A stretch of 64,000 bases of DNA from Papio anubis (GCF_008728515.1 NC_044981.1:135719937-135783936); one strand, 5' to 3'; shown: positions 48,089 to 62,207, counted from the stretch's first letter. Made by a program: numbers and translations. Notes: generated from the letters alone by a model not told the origin.

Positions 48089-48897
48089 TTAAAGTAGTAA
48101 ATATTTAACAGAAAGTATCTATAATAATTTAAGTGGGCTATGCCTATGAATATTTGGCAAAGAAATCAAGTTCCAATTACATAAACTTTGAATGCTTAAT
48201 TATGAAATCAATCATTCAAAGTGAAGCCACATAACAGCTTTTTTATGTGTCATTTACTTCAGTAATTCATTCCCTTAGAGAAAGTGTGGCGCTTTTTCTT
48301 GCCTAAGTTAGGACAATGCATTTCTACTATATCTTGGGACTTGATTATTACAGAGTCACATTTAACTTTGGAGTAATATTATACTTATTGAAAATTAAGA
48401 GATGTTTCCCGATTCCTCTGGAATGTTTGGCAATGTTCACTTTAAGAAAAGTCTAATGTTAAAAATTTGAATTATTTGGCTGTCTCTCTAAACTTCTGCC
48501 CAGTCAACCCAAGAAAATATTCAGAGTCAGTGTTTCTTATTTGTTCATGTGTTAAAGCTTCTAAAGTAGAGCTGACAATGGCGGGTTCTCTACAACCATT
48601 TAGGCAACTTGAGAAATTTAGGTATAGATAGCAAAATACGTACAAAAGGTTTTTTGAATAAATATAATTACTTATTGGGATACAACACTCCTTTTGGATC
48701 ATGAAACTATGATATTTGGGTGAATACAGGTTTATTCATTATTATATTTTATTGATAACTTATTGAAAGAACCACATGTTTATATGTCCAAATATATACA
48801 GACCCTGCCATGTTTGAAATACTGTTTATCATCTGATGGTTTTAGGGTTTTAATATACCAACGTTTTGACCATTAAGTCAATTAAAATTCACCTATG

Positions 48898-49018
48898 CTA
48901 TTTAAATACACATATTTAAATATGTGCACATATGTGTTTATATGTATGTGTGTGCATGTGTATATACATATACATATGCATGCATACATGCCCATGCATG
49001 CACACACACACCAACATA
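48898..49018. repeat. Alternating purine-pyrimidine tract (TG/CA/TA)
   Basis: Around 120 bp built of tgtg, tata, catg and caca units, for example 'tatgtatgtgtgtgcatgtg' and 'catgcatgcacacacaca'. The first half is broadly complementary to the second. Confidence 0.85.
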
Positions 49019-49734
49019 CAAATTCTATTGGTCTTTCATCAAACTCAAAGGTACAGACATTAATTGAACTGTAACAGCTAGGATAATAGAGTCTGCTGTA
49101 TATTTTGCCCTACTAAATCAACATTTAATCTGAAAGTTTGTGCCTACACCAAAGGTTGAAAGAATTCCTAAGAGTCTCAGAGAGGAATGTCTTCACCAGC
49201 TGCTGAATATAGCCCAGTTGGTGCGCCACCATTATTATGTGGGGAAACGTACTGTTTTTAATGGAAATGGTTTCTTTGAGAACTTGGAAAATCTTTCTTT
49301 TTCTCTTACTGAATAATAATTTCCTGAAGGGAGTCTAATATTTATATTCTATAAATACTTTAAAATAAAACCACAGCAATAAGACAAACCTAACATTAAA
49401 CAGCAAATAGCTGGGCTTTCCACTAAAATCAAGTCAGCCCAAAATATTAAGAAAATGGCTAGCAAATGATGGTAGCTGTAGAATTCATGAAATCTAAGAT
49501 ATGATGAATATTTGGGAGCTCAGTGCCAACCTGCTAACTGAAGGCTATGCTTTGCCTAACCACATCTAGTACAGAATCAGGACTAGAAATGAAAGATAGA
49601 TGCAAGTAGGCTTCACTGTATATGGATACACTGTGGAAACTATGATTAAGGTTTTCAACAAAAATTTCACCCACAGTGTGCTCAACATTTCACGTGATGC
49701 AGGAAAGGCAGGAATGAATAAGAAATCTAGTTCC

Positions 49735-50165
49735 TGAAGACATGATGTTCATCAGGTAATAAGTAAGTAAACAAGGAATCAAATGGTTAAAGATTGTAAT
49801 GAGTGTTGTTAAGGCAACAAACAGGTGGATAAGGCAGAGAATAACTCTGGGAAGCTTCCTTAAATACATGTCAGGGAAGACCTTTTAAGGCTACTCCTTA
49901 GCCAAGGCCTGCAGAATAAGAAGGAGTCATAACGTAAACCCAGGAAGAGTATTTCAGGTAGAGCACCAGCAATGCAAACAGTATAAAGCCGTGGGAGAAG
50001 CTGGGCACAAGGAGTAACAAGAGAGGAACCAATGAGGCTGCAGTGTGGTGAGTGCTATAAAATGAGTTACAAAGGGTGGTTGGAGCCAGATCCTCCCATC
50101 CCTTGAGGGCCAAAGTAAAGAACCTAAGTACATGTAGCCTCTGCATTTCTAAGTAAATATTAGAA
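49735..50165 (-). mobile_element. L2 LINE fragment
   Basis: Reverse-complement L2: 'aggtaataagtaagtaaaca', 'gtcagggaagaccttttaag', 'aggtagagcaccagcaatgc' and 'ggttggagccagatcctccc' occur in the expected order. Confidence 0.75.
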
Positions 50166-50880
50166 GGAAAGGAAAGAACACATTTTGCCTGATATAGTTA
50201 CTTTAATTTGTGTTAATTTTATGGATCTTGGAACTGAACCAGCATCTTGTATTCCATGAAAATATGTTCTCTTATTAACTTTTATATTAGAGGAGAATGT
50301 TCTAACTAGCAACAAACTTGGGAATTTACATCCAGATTCCAATCTTTGAAGACGCTGTGCATCAATCTACATGTGTTTTGCTCTTGGGACTATCTCATTT
50401 CCCCTCTGTTCCTCCCATCTTTCTCTAGTAGTAATTTTAGTTTGCTTTGGGGTTTTAATTTTCATTCTGTGTATGTGTGTGTGGGGCAATAAGTGGGGAG
50501 AAGTAAAAAAGTTATCAAATACATAAAAGGTCATAAGAACAAAGAAAGAATAAAAGGCAAAAAGATTACAGTCTTGCATATACTCTTTCCTTGTATTTTT
50601 CTAAATTCTTACCATTAGCAATGCGTATTGAAACAGTCTAAATAATTTAGAGTAACAACACTGTGCTTTTTACTTCTAATTTAATATTTCTATTAGTATC
50701 TTAATATTATGACCTTTAATTCCTTAAATTAATTCAAAATCTATGGACTAATTTCAAATTTGATACTTCAAAAGTAGTAAAAATCATATGAACTTTCCTG
50801 TGACCAACTGACTAGCTACAGTTGATGCTGCTGTTGAAACTGTTACAAACTACTCATAGAACCAAAATAAAGAGGTATTT

Positions 50881-50896
50881 GTTTTTTTTTTTTTTT
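50881..50896 (+). repeat. Poly-T tract
   Basis: A run of T with no recognisable Alu or L1 body beside it. Confidence 0.8.
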
Positions 50897-51219
50897 CCTA
50901 ACTGCAAGTAGAAAAATCCATTGTGAAGTGAAAGCACTCTGCTATGAGTGTAAAATGTAAGGTACTGAATCAACATCCCCAGCTGTTGCTAAGAGAGGGA
51001 AAGCTTCCCCTTCTCCAAGTGGCCATGTTCCCAAGTGGAGGTGAAGAGAGGACAAGAGGGGGTGGATGGGGGTGATGAGACCCAGATTCTGTAGAGAGCC
51101 AGGACCTGTTGATGAGTTAGTGGGTGGTAATAACAGCGTTTTTCATGAGACAGATCCAACAGTGTTCATCCAACAGTGGGAATCATTATGTGCTGTGGTC
51201 TGGCTGAGAGAGGCATTCC

Positions 51220-51244
51220 TTTTTTTTTTTTTTTTTTTTTTTTT
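51220..51244 (+). repeat. Poly-T tract of about 25
   Basis: An uninterrupted T run followed by 'aagggaagaaataattag'. No Alu or L1 body is recognised on either side. Confidence 0.85.
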
Positions 51245-51984
51245 AAGGGAAGAAATAATTAGAAATCAACATAAACAGAAAATGTGATAGTTTAATGGTA
51301 ATGAATCCGCATGAGTGAGTCCATAACTACTAACTTCACATTCTTGAAAGAAACAAACTTCAGTTTGTGCTAAAAACAAACTCCACTTTGTTATATTATG
51401 AATAAACTTGGATATTCGTGCTACATAGCATGCTAAAGTAGCATATCTGATGGCTGAGGCCTTAGCATAAGCAAACAGCAAGTGAGAGACTTTTGGTATT
51501 TCAACAGGCACTAGAAGATGTACAAATAGTGAGTATACCATTTTAAAAAAATCCAGCTTTATGTATCACATATAAAATTCTGAGCAAAGGAAATAAGTGC
51601 ATTTTTTCCCCTAGATTTACAAAATTGCTAACAGAATTGAAGAGGAATATACATGCACCTTTGTAAGTATGATGTATCTTTATACTTACACGCATAGCTC
51701 CCTGCATTGCGACCTCATTCAGAAATGGATCCCACACACTTCCTAGAAGAGCACATGGACAGGGTGAAGAGGTACTGGCTCTGCACTCATCTAGAGTCTG
51801 ATTTTGAACCCTAGTTCTCATGTTTTCTAGCTCAGTTACCAATATTTTTTTTCATCCAGTTATTCATTTAAAAATTAAATTATTTGACATCCACACAGTG
51901 TTCTAGTAGGTAAGCATACAAAGATGAATATAACCAATTATCTGTGTCAATGAATTTCCAGTCTGATTATATATTTAGACAAAA

Positions 51985-52105
51985 GTTGTTTAATTTCTTT
52001 GAGCCTAGGCTTCCTCATCTGTAACACCAGAATATCTGCTTGATATATATTTGAGAGGATTAAGTGAGATGCTGTGTAAAGTGCCTAGCACTCTCATAGA
52101 CAATA
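51985..52105 (+). mobile_element. MIR SINE fragment
   Basis: 'aggcttcctcatctgtaaca', 'gaggattaagtgagatgctg' and 'aaagtgcctagcactctc' match the MIR core and 3' part. Confidence 0.75.
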
Positions 52106-52489
52106 ATCAAAATCATAGGTATAAGACACTTTAACTCAAGAGGCACTAAACCCCATCCTATATTATCATCATCCATATTTGAAGCAGCTGGCAGTTTTAT
52201 CCAATAATAACTCTTAGAAACCTCTAAGCAAGGAGGCTGAAAAGAGGGCACATTCTGAGGCTTCTAATACAGGAGCTGTGAGAAGCTTGGTTCTGAGAAG
52301 CTTGGGGAACCAGGAACTCACTAACAGTCATAGAGAGTGGCTACTTTTTAAGGACCATAGACACAGACTTTAACAGGAGTCACAAACAACTCGGGCAAGA
52401 AGACCTCTGAGGCACTAGCTGCTCACTGAAGACAAACACCTACTTAAACAGACTGAAAAAGGTAAGATATGGCATAGAAATGATATCAA

Positions 52490-52541
52490 TATGGTACTAA
52501 GAAACCGAAGGTCTATATGGCATAGAGAAACCAAAGGTCTA
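52490..52541 (+). repeat. Imperfect tandem duplication of about 30 bp
   Basis: 'agaaaccgaaggtctatatg' is followed by a second copy, 'agaaaccaaaggtcta'. Confidence 0.65.
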
Positions 52542-52734
52542 AAGATTCTAAAACTTTACTGTGTGTAAAAATGGCCTGGATTACTTGTTTACAATGAAGA
52601 GGTACAGACGCCACTCCCAAATATTTTGATTTGGAAGTGAATCCAGTGGATTTGGGTAAGTGCATTGATAAGAAGCATCCCAGGTGAATCTGATGAAGGT
52701 GATATAAATACCGCACTTTCAGTATTACATTATC

Positions 52735-52855
52735 ATTATCTTCACAAATAATTGTTTATTCAATGATTACTGGAAGCAGTCTTCTAGGTACTGATCATAC
52801 TGAGAGACAAAACAGTCTCTGACTCAAGAAGCCTACAATACAATTAATAAAATAA
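52735..52855 (-). mobile_element. L2 3' end fragment
   Basis: 'attgtttattcaatgattac' and 'caagaagcctacaatacaat' fit the L2 terminus in reverse. Diverged. Confidence 0.5.
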
Positions 52856-53315
52856 TACTTTTATATTCTAAAAACCATAAATGTATAGACTAGAAATTTA
52901 TTGCAACAAATTAAAAGGCAGTAGCAATTACTGATAATTGAGATATTTAAAGACTACAGAGAGCAATTAGAAATGGTTATGGGACTTGAAGAAAAAGAAA
53001 AACTGAGACAAATGGAAAGAGGGAAAATGTTATGAACAAAATGCTTTATGTAGGAATACATACACAATATCTGAGAGGATGGTGAATTTACCTACGGAAT
53101 TTAAAGGGCTCTTGAAGCTCTTCCTTCTGCCTTAAATTTGCAGATGAGAATATTAAGATCCATATAGTCAGCTTCCAGTCAATAGAATCATAAACTTTGG
53201 TAACTTTAGAGGTATCTAGTTCAAAGTACTTCCCTGCAACAGTCCACTTGATTATGTCTAGTGAAACAAATATCATGATACTTTGGGAAAGCCCATACAA
53301 ATTTCTTATAATGAT

Positions 53316-53610
53316 ATTTATTTATTTATTGAGACGGAGTCTCTCTGTGTTACCCAGGCTGGAGTGCAGTGACACCAACTCCGCTCACTGCAACCTCTGC
53401 CTCCTGGGTTCAAGCGATTCTCCTGCCTCAGCCTCCCAAGTATCTGGGACTACAGGTTCACACCAACATGCCTGTCTGATTTTTATATTTTTAGGAAAGA
53501 CGGGGTTTCACCATTTGGCCAGTCTGGTCTTGAACTCCTGACCTCAAGTGATCCGCCCGCCTCATCCTCCCAAAATGCTGGATTACAGGCATGAGTCACC
53601 GTGCCCAGCC
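53316..53610 (-). mobile_element. Alu (S-like)
   Basis: ATTT-type tail in reverse, then 'gagacggagtctctctgtgt' through to 'agtcaccgtgcccagcc'. Full length with a few substitutions and a one-base loss in the head. Gene-sense orientation. Confidence 0.95.
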
Positions 53611-53944
53611 TGTAACAACATTTATTAATAAACATCCCATCACATCAAAACTCAACTATTTCTCTGAGAAAGTTCTACTACCATAGAGAACACCCAGCAA
53701 GTTTTCTGCTTTTTCCTGAAGACAGTTTGTGAAACAATGCTTGATGCTCTTGCTTCGTATCTCCTTCTCCCCACAATAAGCTCATTCATGGGTATTCAAA
53801 TGGGACAGGACGTTAAAGATCTGCCAGTTCACTTTGTCATCTAGTAAGAATCTCATCTATAATAAAGATTTCCTCTAATCTACATGCATTTCTTGTCAAA
53901 TCCAAAGGAATTATACTAATAATAGGAAATTCAGGGTAGATATA

Positions 53945-54215
53945 AGAGAGCTGTGGTAGTGCGGGAAAAGTCATAGAACTGTGAAAAAACAAAACAACTA
54001 TCCCCCTACAAGAAATTTGAGGCTAAGTTTTGCAACTTCCTAGCCTTATGATACCATATAAATCACTTACCACCTTTGAGCTTTAATTGTGAAATGAGTA
54101 TGACAAAACCTGTTCTGCCCATTCCAAAAGGCTGTTGAGAAAAAAATCAAATAAGATGATGAGAAAGTGTCCATATGCTGTACAAAATCATATTAATATA
54201 AGTTATTGCTAATAA
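53945..54215 (+). mobile_element. MIR SINE
   Basis: 'gttttgcaacttcctagcct', 'ttgagctttaattgtgaaat' and 'aaaatcaaataagatgatga' follow MIR order almost end to end. Confidence 0.7.
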
Positions 54216-54775
54216 TGGGCAAAATGATACTTTTCCAGTTCAGGGTCAGATTTGAACTTTCCTCCTTCCCAGGAATAGAATATGTTTGATGAGAAAACGG
54301 ATAACTGTGTTTGATGAGAGTATGGTATGTGTAATTGGTTTGTTTTTAAAAATTTTGCCTTGTCATGAGTCATCTTAGTTTAGGGCAACAGGTTATTGTA
54401 ACTTTTTAAAGTTTGGCATATCTTGGTGTAAGGAAATAAAGAGACTGTGAAGCAACTCTTCAGTCAATGAACAGATAATTCTCTCCAAAAAGGCCATTAT
54501 TAAACACATAAGAAATCAGATTGGCAGAGGATCCATAGAGCCTTTCTCTGGAATGTCAACCCTTGGAACCATCTGCTGTGTAGCATTTGGTATTACAGAA
54601 TGGCCACAGGCGTTATTTCTACACTTGGCTCCACTGCAAAGTGACTTCAGTGAAGTCACTTACTTCTCTGGTCTCTCTTTATCTTCTTCAGTAACACGAG
54701 TGGTTTATGCTGCATATAGAATTCACAAAAATCTTCCTAGCTATTACAACTCTTGTACACTTAATTGACATGTTC

Positions 54776-55076
54776 ATTTATTTATTTATTTATTTTGAGG
54801 TAGGGTCTCAGTTTGTTGCTTAGGCTGGAGTGCAAAGGCATGATCACTGCTTACTCCAGCCTTGAACTCCAGAGTTCAAGTGATACTCTCATTTCAGCCC
54901 CACAGTAGCTGAGACTACAGGTGTGAGCCACCATGCCTGGCTAATTTTGGTATTTTTTGTACAGATAGTGTTTAGCCATGTTGCCCAAGCTGGTCTTGAA
55001 CTCCTGGGCTCAGGAGATTTGCCCTTCTTGGCCTCCCAAAATGCTGGGATTACCTGTGAGAGCCACGACATCTAGT
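54776..55076 (-). mobile_element. AluJ-like
   Basis: ATTT-rich tail, then 'tgaggtagggtctcagtttg' to 'gagagccacgacatctag'. Strongly diverged, consistent with AluJ. Gene-sense orientation. Confidence 0.93.
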
Positions 55077-55279
55077 CAACGTGTGCTTTTCTGTTGCAGC
55101 AAATGGCTGCATGAAGATGCTACAATCAGAAATTTGGGAGCCCTCCTCATCCTCATCTCCAATCACCTTTCTTACAGATTCTACCTTTCTGATTAATAGA
55201 GTTCACATCTTCCCATTTCCTACTACTACTACTGCTACCATTACCAATCAGAGGGATCTTTTAAGAACAATAGTGGTGA

Positions 55280-55573
55280 TTTTTTTTTTTTTTTTAATGG
55301 AGTCTCACTCTGTCGCCAGGCTGGAGTGCAATGGCACGATCTTGGCTCACTGCAACCTCTGCCTGCCGGGTTCAAGCAATTCTCCTGCCTTAGCCTACTG
55401 AGTACCTGGGACTACAGGCATGCGCCACCATGCCTGGCTAATTTTTTGTATTTTTAGTAGAGATGGGGTTTCACCATGTTGTCTAAGATAGTCTTGATCT
55501 CTTGACCTCGTAATCCACCTGCCTCGGCCTCCCAGAGTGCTGGGATTACAGGAGTGAGCCACCGTGCCCAGCC
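55280..55573 (-). mobile_element. Alu (S/Y-like)
   Basis: Poly-T, then 'ggagtctcactctgtcgcca' through to 'gtgagccaccgtgcccagcc'. An imperfect 9-bp duplication (agtggtgat at 55272-55280, agttgtgat at 55577-55585) may be its target site. Gene-sense orientation. Confidence 0.95.
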
Positions 55574-55774
55574 AAAAGTTGTGATCTTATTGGGCCTCTG
55601 ATTTAAAAACAGTTTAAGAGCTTGACCTGGCACTTCCTAAGTAACCACTCTGTCAAGTAGTCTGGTTTATTTTCTCACACCCTTATGTTTTGTCTAATGA
55701 GGTATTATTAGTTCCATCTCAGTTGCAAAGGTAACTATTTCTCATTTAAACCTCCTCTGGCATTCTCTTTTACA

Positions 55775-55990
55775 GGCTTAATGCAAAGCAGAGTGTATTG
55801 GGGAAAGCTATTCATTAGGTCAGAAGATCTAGATGTACATTTTAGGTTTACCATCTCTGGCTATGTCATTTTGACCTGTTCCTTAGTTGTTTTCAGCCTC
55901 AATTTCTTTACTTATAAAATGAAATAATATCTCATGAAATTGTTGTGAAGGTTGCATAAGATAAACATGTGGAAGTAGCTGGTAGTGTCC
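55775..55990 (+). mobile_element. MIR SINE
   Basis: 'gcctcaatttctttacttat' then 'ttgttgtgaaggttgcataa' matches the MIR core and 3' part. Confidence 0.72.
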
Positions 55991-58900
55991 TTTCTTTACT
56001 CAAAGACCTTTACAAGTCAGTGATCACATACAGAAAAGAATTGAATCAAATTATTTTCAAGACTGAATTTTGGTAACTGATATATTTAAAGCTATCAACT
56101 GAGGTTAGGAAAGGTCATAACAAAGTTATATAAGAATCCAAATAACTTGTTGACATGTGTTTGCCAAACTGATGCTTTAAGTAGATTGACTTGTATGTTT
56201 TACGTGGTGGTCATGGGGTTACCATAAAAGGTTTGAAAATGCTTCAGAGAGATGGACAAAAAATGCACTATTTTTAAACATACAATATGTTAGTGTTTGG
56301 TAAAAGTAATTCCAGTTAATGAACTAGTGTGAAAGTTCAGCTATAGAATTAGTCAATGTGCCGAAAACGGAAATTCACTCAGCCAAGCTATGCCACTCCA
56401 TTACAAGGCTTACTTAAAAATGCTAACTACATTTAAAGTGGACAATAGCATACTTCCTATGATTGTCACAAACGGCATGCTAAGTAATGACTCCTATTCA
56501 TTGCTCATAAATTTTAAGACAAGAAAATACCAGAAGGCCTAATAAATTCCCATGTTTTCAGTTAATCTTCCTTCCACCTTCCTGCTTCATCCCCATATGC
56601 TGTTTTGTTCAGCTTTGTCTCTATTTCCCAGAGAAAAATCTGGGTAGGCATTAGGTTTATTGTAAACTAATTAATTTCCAATGCTATTAAACAAATAAAA
56701 AAGGAGGTACTATATGGCTTAGAAATGATATCTAAAGTGCTCGAGTTCATCTTTAGCCAAATATTGTTTTTTAATTCTGAATTAATATTTTCTTTCCTTA
56801 ACCACTGTGAAATACTACAAGGGCAAGTTCCAGGTGTGTTTTGCTCATTTTCATAATTTTGGCACATAATAACTGTTTAATAAATAAATAAATGTATGAT
56901 ATTGTAGTTAGTGTTAAGTTCAATTTTGATTTTTCCGTATTTTTCCCCTAACAAGATTCCTTTTTTGGCTTGTTAGCTTTTTAAAAATATGGTCTAAAAC
57001 ATCCATGAACATGCAAAAAGAACCTTAAACTTTTGAATTCTAGCCCTAACTCAGCATTCTAGACATTTGGATGGACAACTCTGTAAGGTTAGAGCATGCT
57101 ACAAAAATGAAAAGGGGAAGCTCATTGATCTTACTGTTGGAGGGATGGCCTTTAAGATCAGTTTTCTGTTTTCAGATAAACGAAAGATTATGAATTCATT
57201 TATACAGTAGATTCAATCAAATCACAGACTAAATGATTTGTCTAAATTATATAGCAGTATATAAACTAAAATCAATGTCCCTGCCTCCTAAGGTGGGATT
57301 TTTCTCACTAGAGTCAAATCAAGAACATCTAGACTCTAAGAAGGTAATTAGAAAGGTAATTAGAAAGACACGATTATCTTCCAATTAAATTTATAAAGTT
57401 TCTATTTCATATTCCATAGATCCATTTTGATTATTTTCCTTGCTCATTTATAGTAAATACAGTATTTAAATAGGATTCATTTGGAAACTTAGCAGTGAAT
57501 GACCGCCATTATGTTTGAAGCAAAACAAAAAGGAGTAAAATTCCATTGCATATGTTTTAACATCATTTACATTGAACTTTTACTAAAATGGTTTTTCACA
57601 AAAAAATCTTAAAATTTAAAAAATCCTATGTCTGCAGTGAGGAAAAAAAAATCTAGATATTAAGAAGAAATCTCATATTGTGACTTATCAACAAAGAAAT
57701 GAAATTAAGATTAATGGGTTCTTAAATTTTAATGTAGGCCTTAAATCATCAAGGGAAGGAGGAAACATTAGTTAGTCTAAATGACATATGCCTTTCCTAG
57801 TCAAGTATCACAGGAATCATTAATGCTGTAGCATTAATTTGAAATTCAGTCAGTGAAGTTTCTGAGGTTTTAAATTGCTTAGCTGTGTAATCCCCTAGTA
57901 TATAATAAACACTTGAAAATGCTGTGCAAACAGGAAAGCACAGAAAGGGAACACTGGTTTGCTTTCACCTCTTGAGGTCTAGGGTACTACCCTGTTTTAA
58001 TAAATAATATTCAATATAAGGCTTAGAGCTCAGCAGTTATCCCTTTTAGTAGTTTTTGAATAATAATAATGTGGATATCAGAGTTTATATCAGATCAGAT
58101 CTCAGAGATGTTACTTCATTTTGGTGAGAATTTGGAGAACTAGCCAAGAATTGCATTTGAACTGGCATGATGATAAGATTTGTAAATGCCTCCACTTTTT
58201 TTTAAACCATTAAAGCTCCAGTAGTCAGTTTTTACTATTTTTCAATTTAAATGAACTCATTTCCCTTATATCCTGTGCACATTTAAAAAACTCGTCTGTA
58301 TAGTGATAACTTATAATATTTTGCAGTTCGATTACATACAGTTCATACTAACTCCTCTCTTGATTCTTTTTCTTTTAGCATTTTCTCCATTATACAGTAT
58401 CAGAATCTTTGCATCAGATAGCATCAGACCTGCTGTTGCAAACACTACTGAGATCTATCATTTAGGAACAGTTACTTAAACTTTGTTTAATCTCTAATGG
58501 AAAGGATTTCTATAAACATTTACACCAGAACAGTTTGTCAGAATGAATCCTGCAAAATTGCTGGCATACTCCCAGGATCAGGGGGCTGGTGTTGGGGGAG
58601 AGGGGAGATTCCTGGTTATATAATTTTAAGCAACCCTAGAATTTCAGGAGTCTTCCTGCTAGAATATGAAGGGTTTGTATTAACAGAAAGGTATTTCAGT
58701 GCCCAGAGCAATTCAATTAAAGTATTTGAACAGCCACTTTAGTTTATTGCTCTTGTAAAAATGACTCTCCATTTGCTTCAGGTTTAAAGTAAAGGGATTA
58801 TTTAGGTTTCAGAGACCCAGTAAATAAATTGTCTATGAGGAAAGAAATTTGTACAAGAAGTGTGAAGAAACACACCAAATTTATTCTGTGCAATGGTTCT

Positions 58901-61900
58901 TAAGGTGCTTAATACGTAGAAATAACTTGATCTTCCCATGAGTTGCTAAGAAGTCAGCATGAAAGAGTTAGTTGGGGGGAAAACTGAAATCTGCCAAGAT
59001 AAATGCAGCACTGTTTATAAATTAACTTGGCTGTCTGTGTCTTTATTTTTTCTTTGGAAGATTATAAAATTAAGACTGTTCAACTCATCTTAGTAGGGGT
59101 TTAGAATTTGGGGAGTGGATGAGGAAGTGAATTTGAGCTAGGAAGGGTGACAAAAATATCCTGCACTGGGAAATCTTGGCAATTTTCATTTGAATGTGTT
59201 CTTATCTGATGACCTACAGCACTTCAGCCCAACAGTTTGTGAATTAAGTAGTATGGGTAAAAACTATTACATAACGTTTTCTTGGATTGTAGGCTCTCCT
59301 TAGAGTATATACTAAGTTCAGAGGCAAACGGTTTAAAATGAATTCCTGGAATGTCAATGGGATGCCCACATGGATACTGAAGATGGTAGTGATAGCATGA
59401 AATGGTTTGGAGCTTCTCTTGCTGCAACTCTCCCTTATTCTGTTAGAAAGTAAACTTTGGGGTATGGTCACATAATGCCCACAAGTTTAAAAACACAGGC
59501 TGGGTATGATAGCAAATGTTATTGATTGTACTAGGGCCAAGTATGCATCTATGTGATACTGCAAGCCTAATTGGCCTCCAAGGAAATCCCACTGATCTAT
59601 GTTAAAAGCTTGCATCTACATCAAGCTCTGGACAGAACTGGAAGGTTGGCTGGATGTCTTAGAAATGTGCTATATGAAAGAGAGACTGGCCTTTAAAAAT
59701 TACATTCAGTCTTTGTGGAGGGGGCTGAGAGTTACCATCTTGAGGATGGCATGAAATGAGAGTGTGTGAATTAAAGTCAGAGGGGCTAAGGTTACCATGT
59801 TTGGACCTTGTTCCTTGTTAACAAACAAGTAATGAGGGTCCTTTTGGACTCCAAATGAAAAAAAAAACTCATCATAAATTGAAAAAAAACCTAAATTCTA
59901 TAAGAAACAAATATGTAGCTTCTCAGTATGTCCTCAGTTTCTGGCCAAGCAGCATTTGTCTGTACCATTTGTATTTTATGGCAGAAACTACATGACCAGT
60001 GGTACAAGTAAACACAGCAAAAAAATTTTGCTAAGTTTTTAAAAAATTAGAATTCTTCTATTCTTTGGTTATCTTATTGTCAATCTAAGACTAAAGAAAA
60101 TCAAATACATTGTTCCACAATATTGGCCATAGTGACAATCAGGTAATTATAACAATTAGATGTGTGCAGTGCACAAGGACAGGGTTTATTTGCCTACCAA
60201 ATGATACCCGGAGATTTCTAGTTGCCAGAAAAAGCTGGCCAGAAAAAGAGTTTGACTTCCTGTCTGTAGATTTAACATAAGCAATATCACTCATCCATAT
60301 ATTTAAACAGAGAACTGGTAGTCTAACCTCAAAAGAATATTGAAATATACTGAAGTCATTCTGAACCATAAAGGAATTTGAAATTTACCACTGTAAGGAC
60401 AGTGTCTTTGTTCAGTTAAAGATCCATCACATGAAGTGATGGAGTATGTTTTCTGGGTATCCAAGCCAATGGTTTCAAAGGCAAACTTTTACTTTGGCTA
60501 TTGAGCAAGAATACTTTTGTGCTACTTGAGTATTTTCCTAGGGAAAGGTTTAACAATCTTTTAATTTCTCAAATATTGAAAGCTTGGAATTATAGCACCA
60601 CTTACTTGTTGATCATTTCTACTTAGATACTTACATCAGCATGTTTCTAAAGTGAATTGTTTTCAGTACAAGAAATCATAAGTTTGTTCTAGCTCCAGAT
60701 ATTTTAGAATTGCTTGCCTGATATAATGTATTACCATTTTCTTGTTGCCAAACGTTACTTCAATAATATAATATTTAAGTTGACCTAAGGATGTTTACAA
60801 GAATTCCTTCCCTTCCATTTCCATGCTAGTCAGACACCTTCTTTTATGAACTTAGATTAAATTCTTTTGAGTTCTTTATCTACTCAGGAAGGGAGGAGGA
60901 GAACTTGCAGTGATGAATCAGGAGTTCTCTTTGTGGGCATGTACATTCACACAGGCAAACATAAACACAGGTTTATGAGGATAGTGACATAAACTGCACA
61001 TACTGATGACGTATTTCCATCTCTTGCATGCTTAGGGTAAATAACCTATTGAGAAAAAAATTAGTGAAAAAGCATTGTTTTCTGGTATATTTCCTACTCT
61101 CTGGAACTCATGATTGCTCTCCATCCTTAGGGACAAGTAACTAGGTCTGACGTTGGAGCAATGGCTAAAGCTTGCTGTGATGACCTTCCTCCCAAGGAGC
61201 CTGGCTTTCTTCAGTCTAATTACTTTTGGCAATTGCGGTTATTGGGATTTGGCCTAGTGACTCATTGGAACCCATATTATCCCAAAGAGCCACCTTAACT
61301 AGCAGGATTAAGTCTGTCAGGAAGCCCAGACTTCCACCCCACTTTTACATGGAGCTTTCCCCAGTTTATGGTAAGATTTGAAAATCCTTCACGGACTAAA
61401 AAAGACTCATAAACAAGATTTAATGGAGATAACTACTCAAAGAAGAGCACATTAGGAGTGAAGTAGAAATGATAAGTTCGTGAATAAATGACCTACTGCA
61501 AAACGGAACCGATTAAGGTAGAGTTAAAACTATTCTATTTATAGTCGTTTTACTGATCACCAGTAGTCAATCTAAAGTGAGTCAGGAACTGTAGAAACTA
61601 TAAAAGAAAAGGACGTTTATTTATCGTTAGGCATTTCCTAACCATTAAATTTTCCCTAAAAACAAGGAGGACTCTAGGGCACATTAGCAGTCATCTGGTA
61701 AGACATAAAAACAGTTGTTTATTATTAAGTAGCTTTGAACAAAAAGTTGAGTATGGCTGATAACCATTTTCTACAACTGTCCTATTTATACCCCTCCACA
61801 CAGTATAGCTTAGCAGCAAGCACACTCCCCCATGGTTTGTACCTCTCCTAGTAGCTGTGCTTTTATTTTATGAAGCCAGCATCTGTTATATTCACTAGTG

Positions 61901-62207
61901 TGTCCTACTGTGTGCATTTTGCTGTGTTCTTTTGACTGAGATAATTCTCTATCAGACAGTCTTGTCTGTACCAATCAGGGCTACAAGTTTAATAACACTC
62001 TTGATCAACAATACAGATCAATAGAGTATTGATCAATAATCTCAGAACACTTTATATTTTACACTACTATTTGTTCAAATGACATCTATCTCATTTGTAA
62101 TCACACTCCACATATGCCTATTTTGTCCATCTAGCCTTCCTGAAATTGGCATGGTTTTCAATGGTTGCTTAGCTGCAATAGTGATTCCTGAATTAAGGCT
62201 CTTACAA

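Noticed and set aside
51220..51244. Poly-T tract as the tail of a minus-strand retroelement
   Set aside because: The sequence after the T run does not resemble Alu, L1 or a processed gene copy.
53197..53541. 114-codon plus-strand open frame
   Set aside because: Its C-terminal half is translated antisense Alu, a common source of spurious frames.
54978..55401. Open frames with hydrophobic or Trp/Cys-rich segments
   Set aside because: They arise from the two minus-strand Alus at 54776 and 55280.
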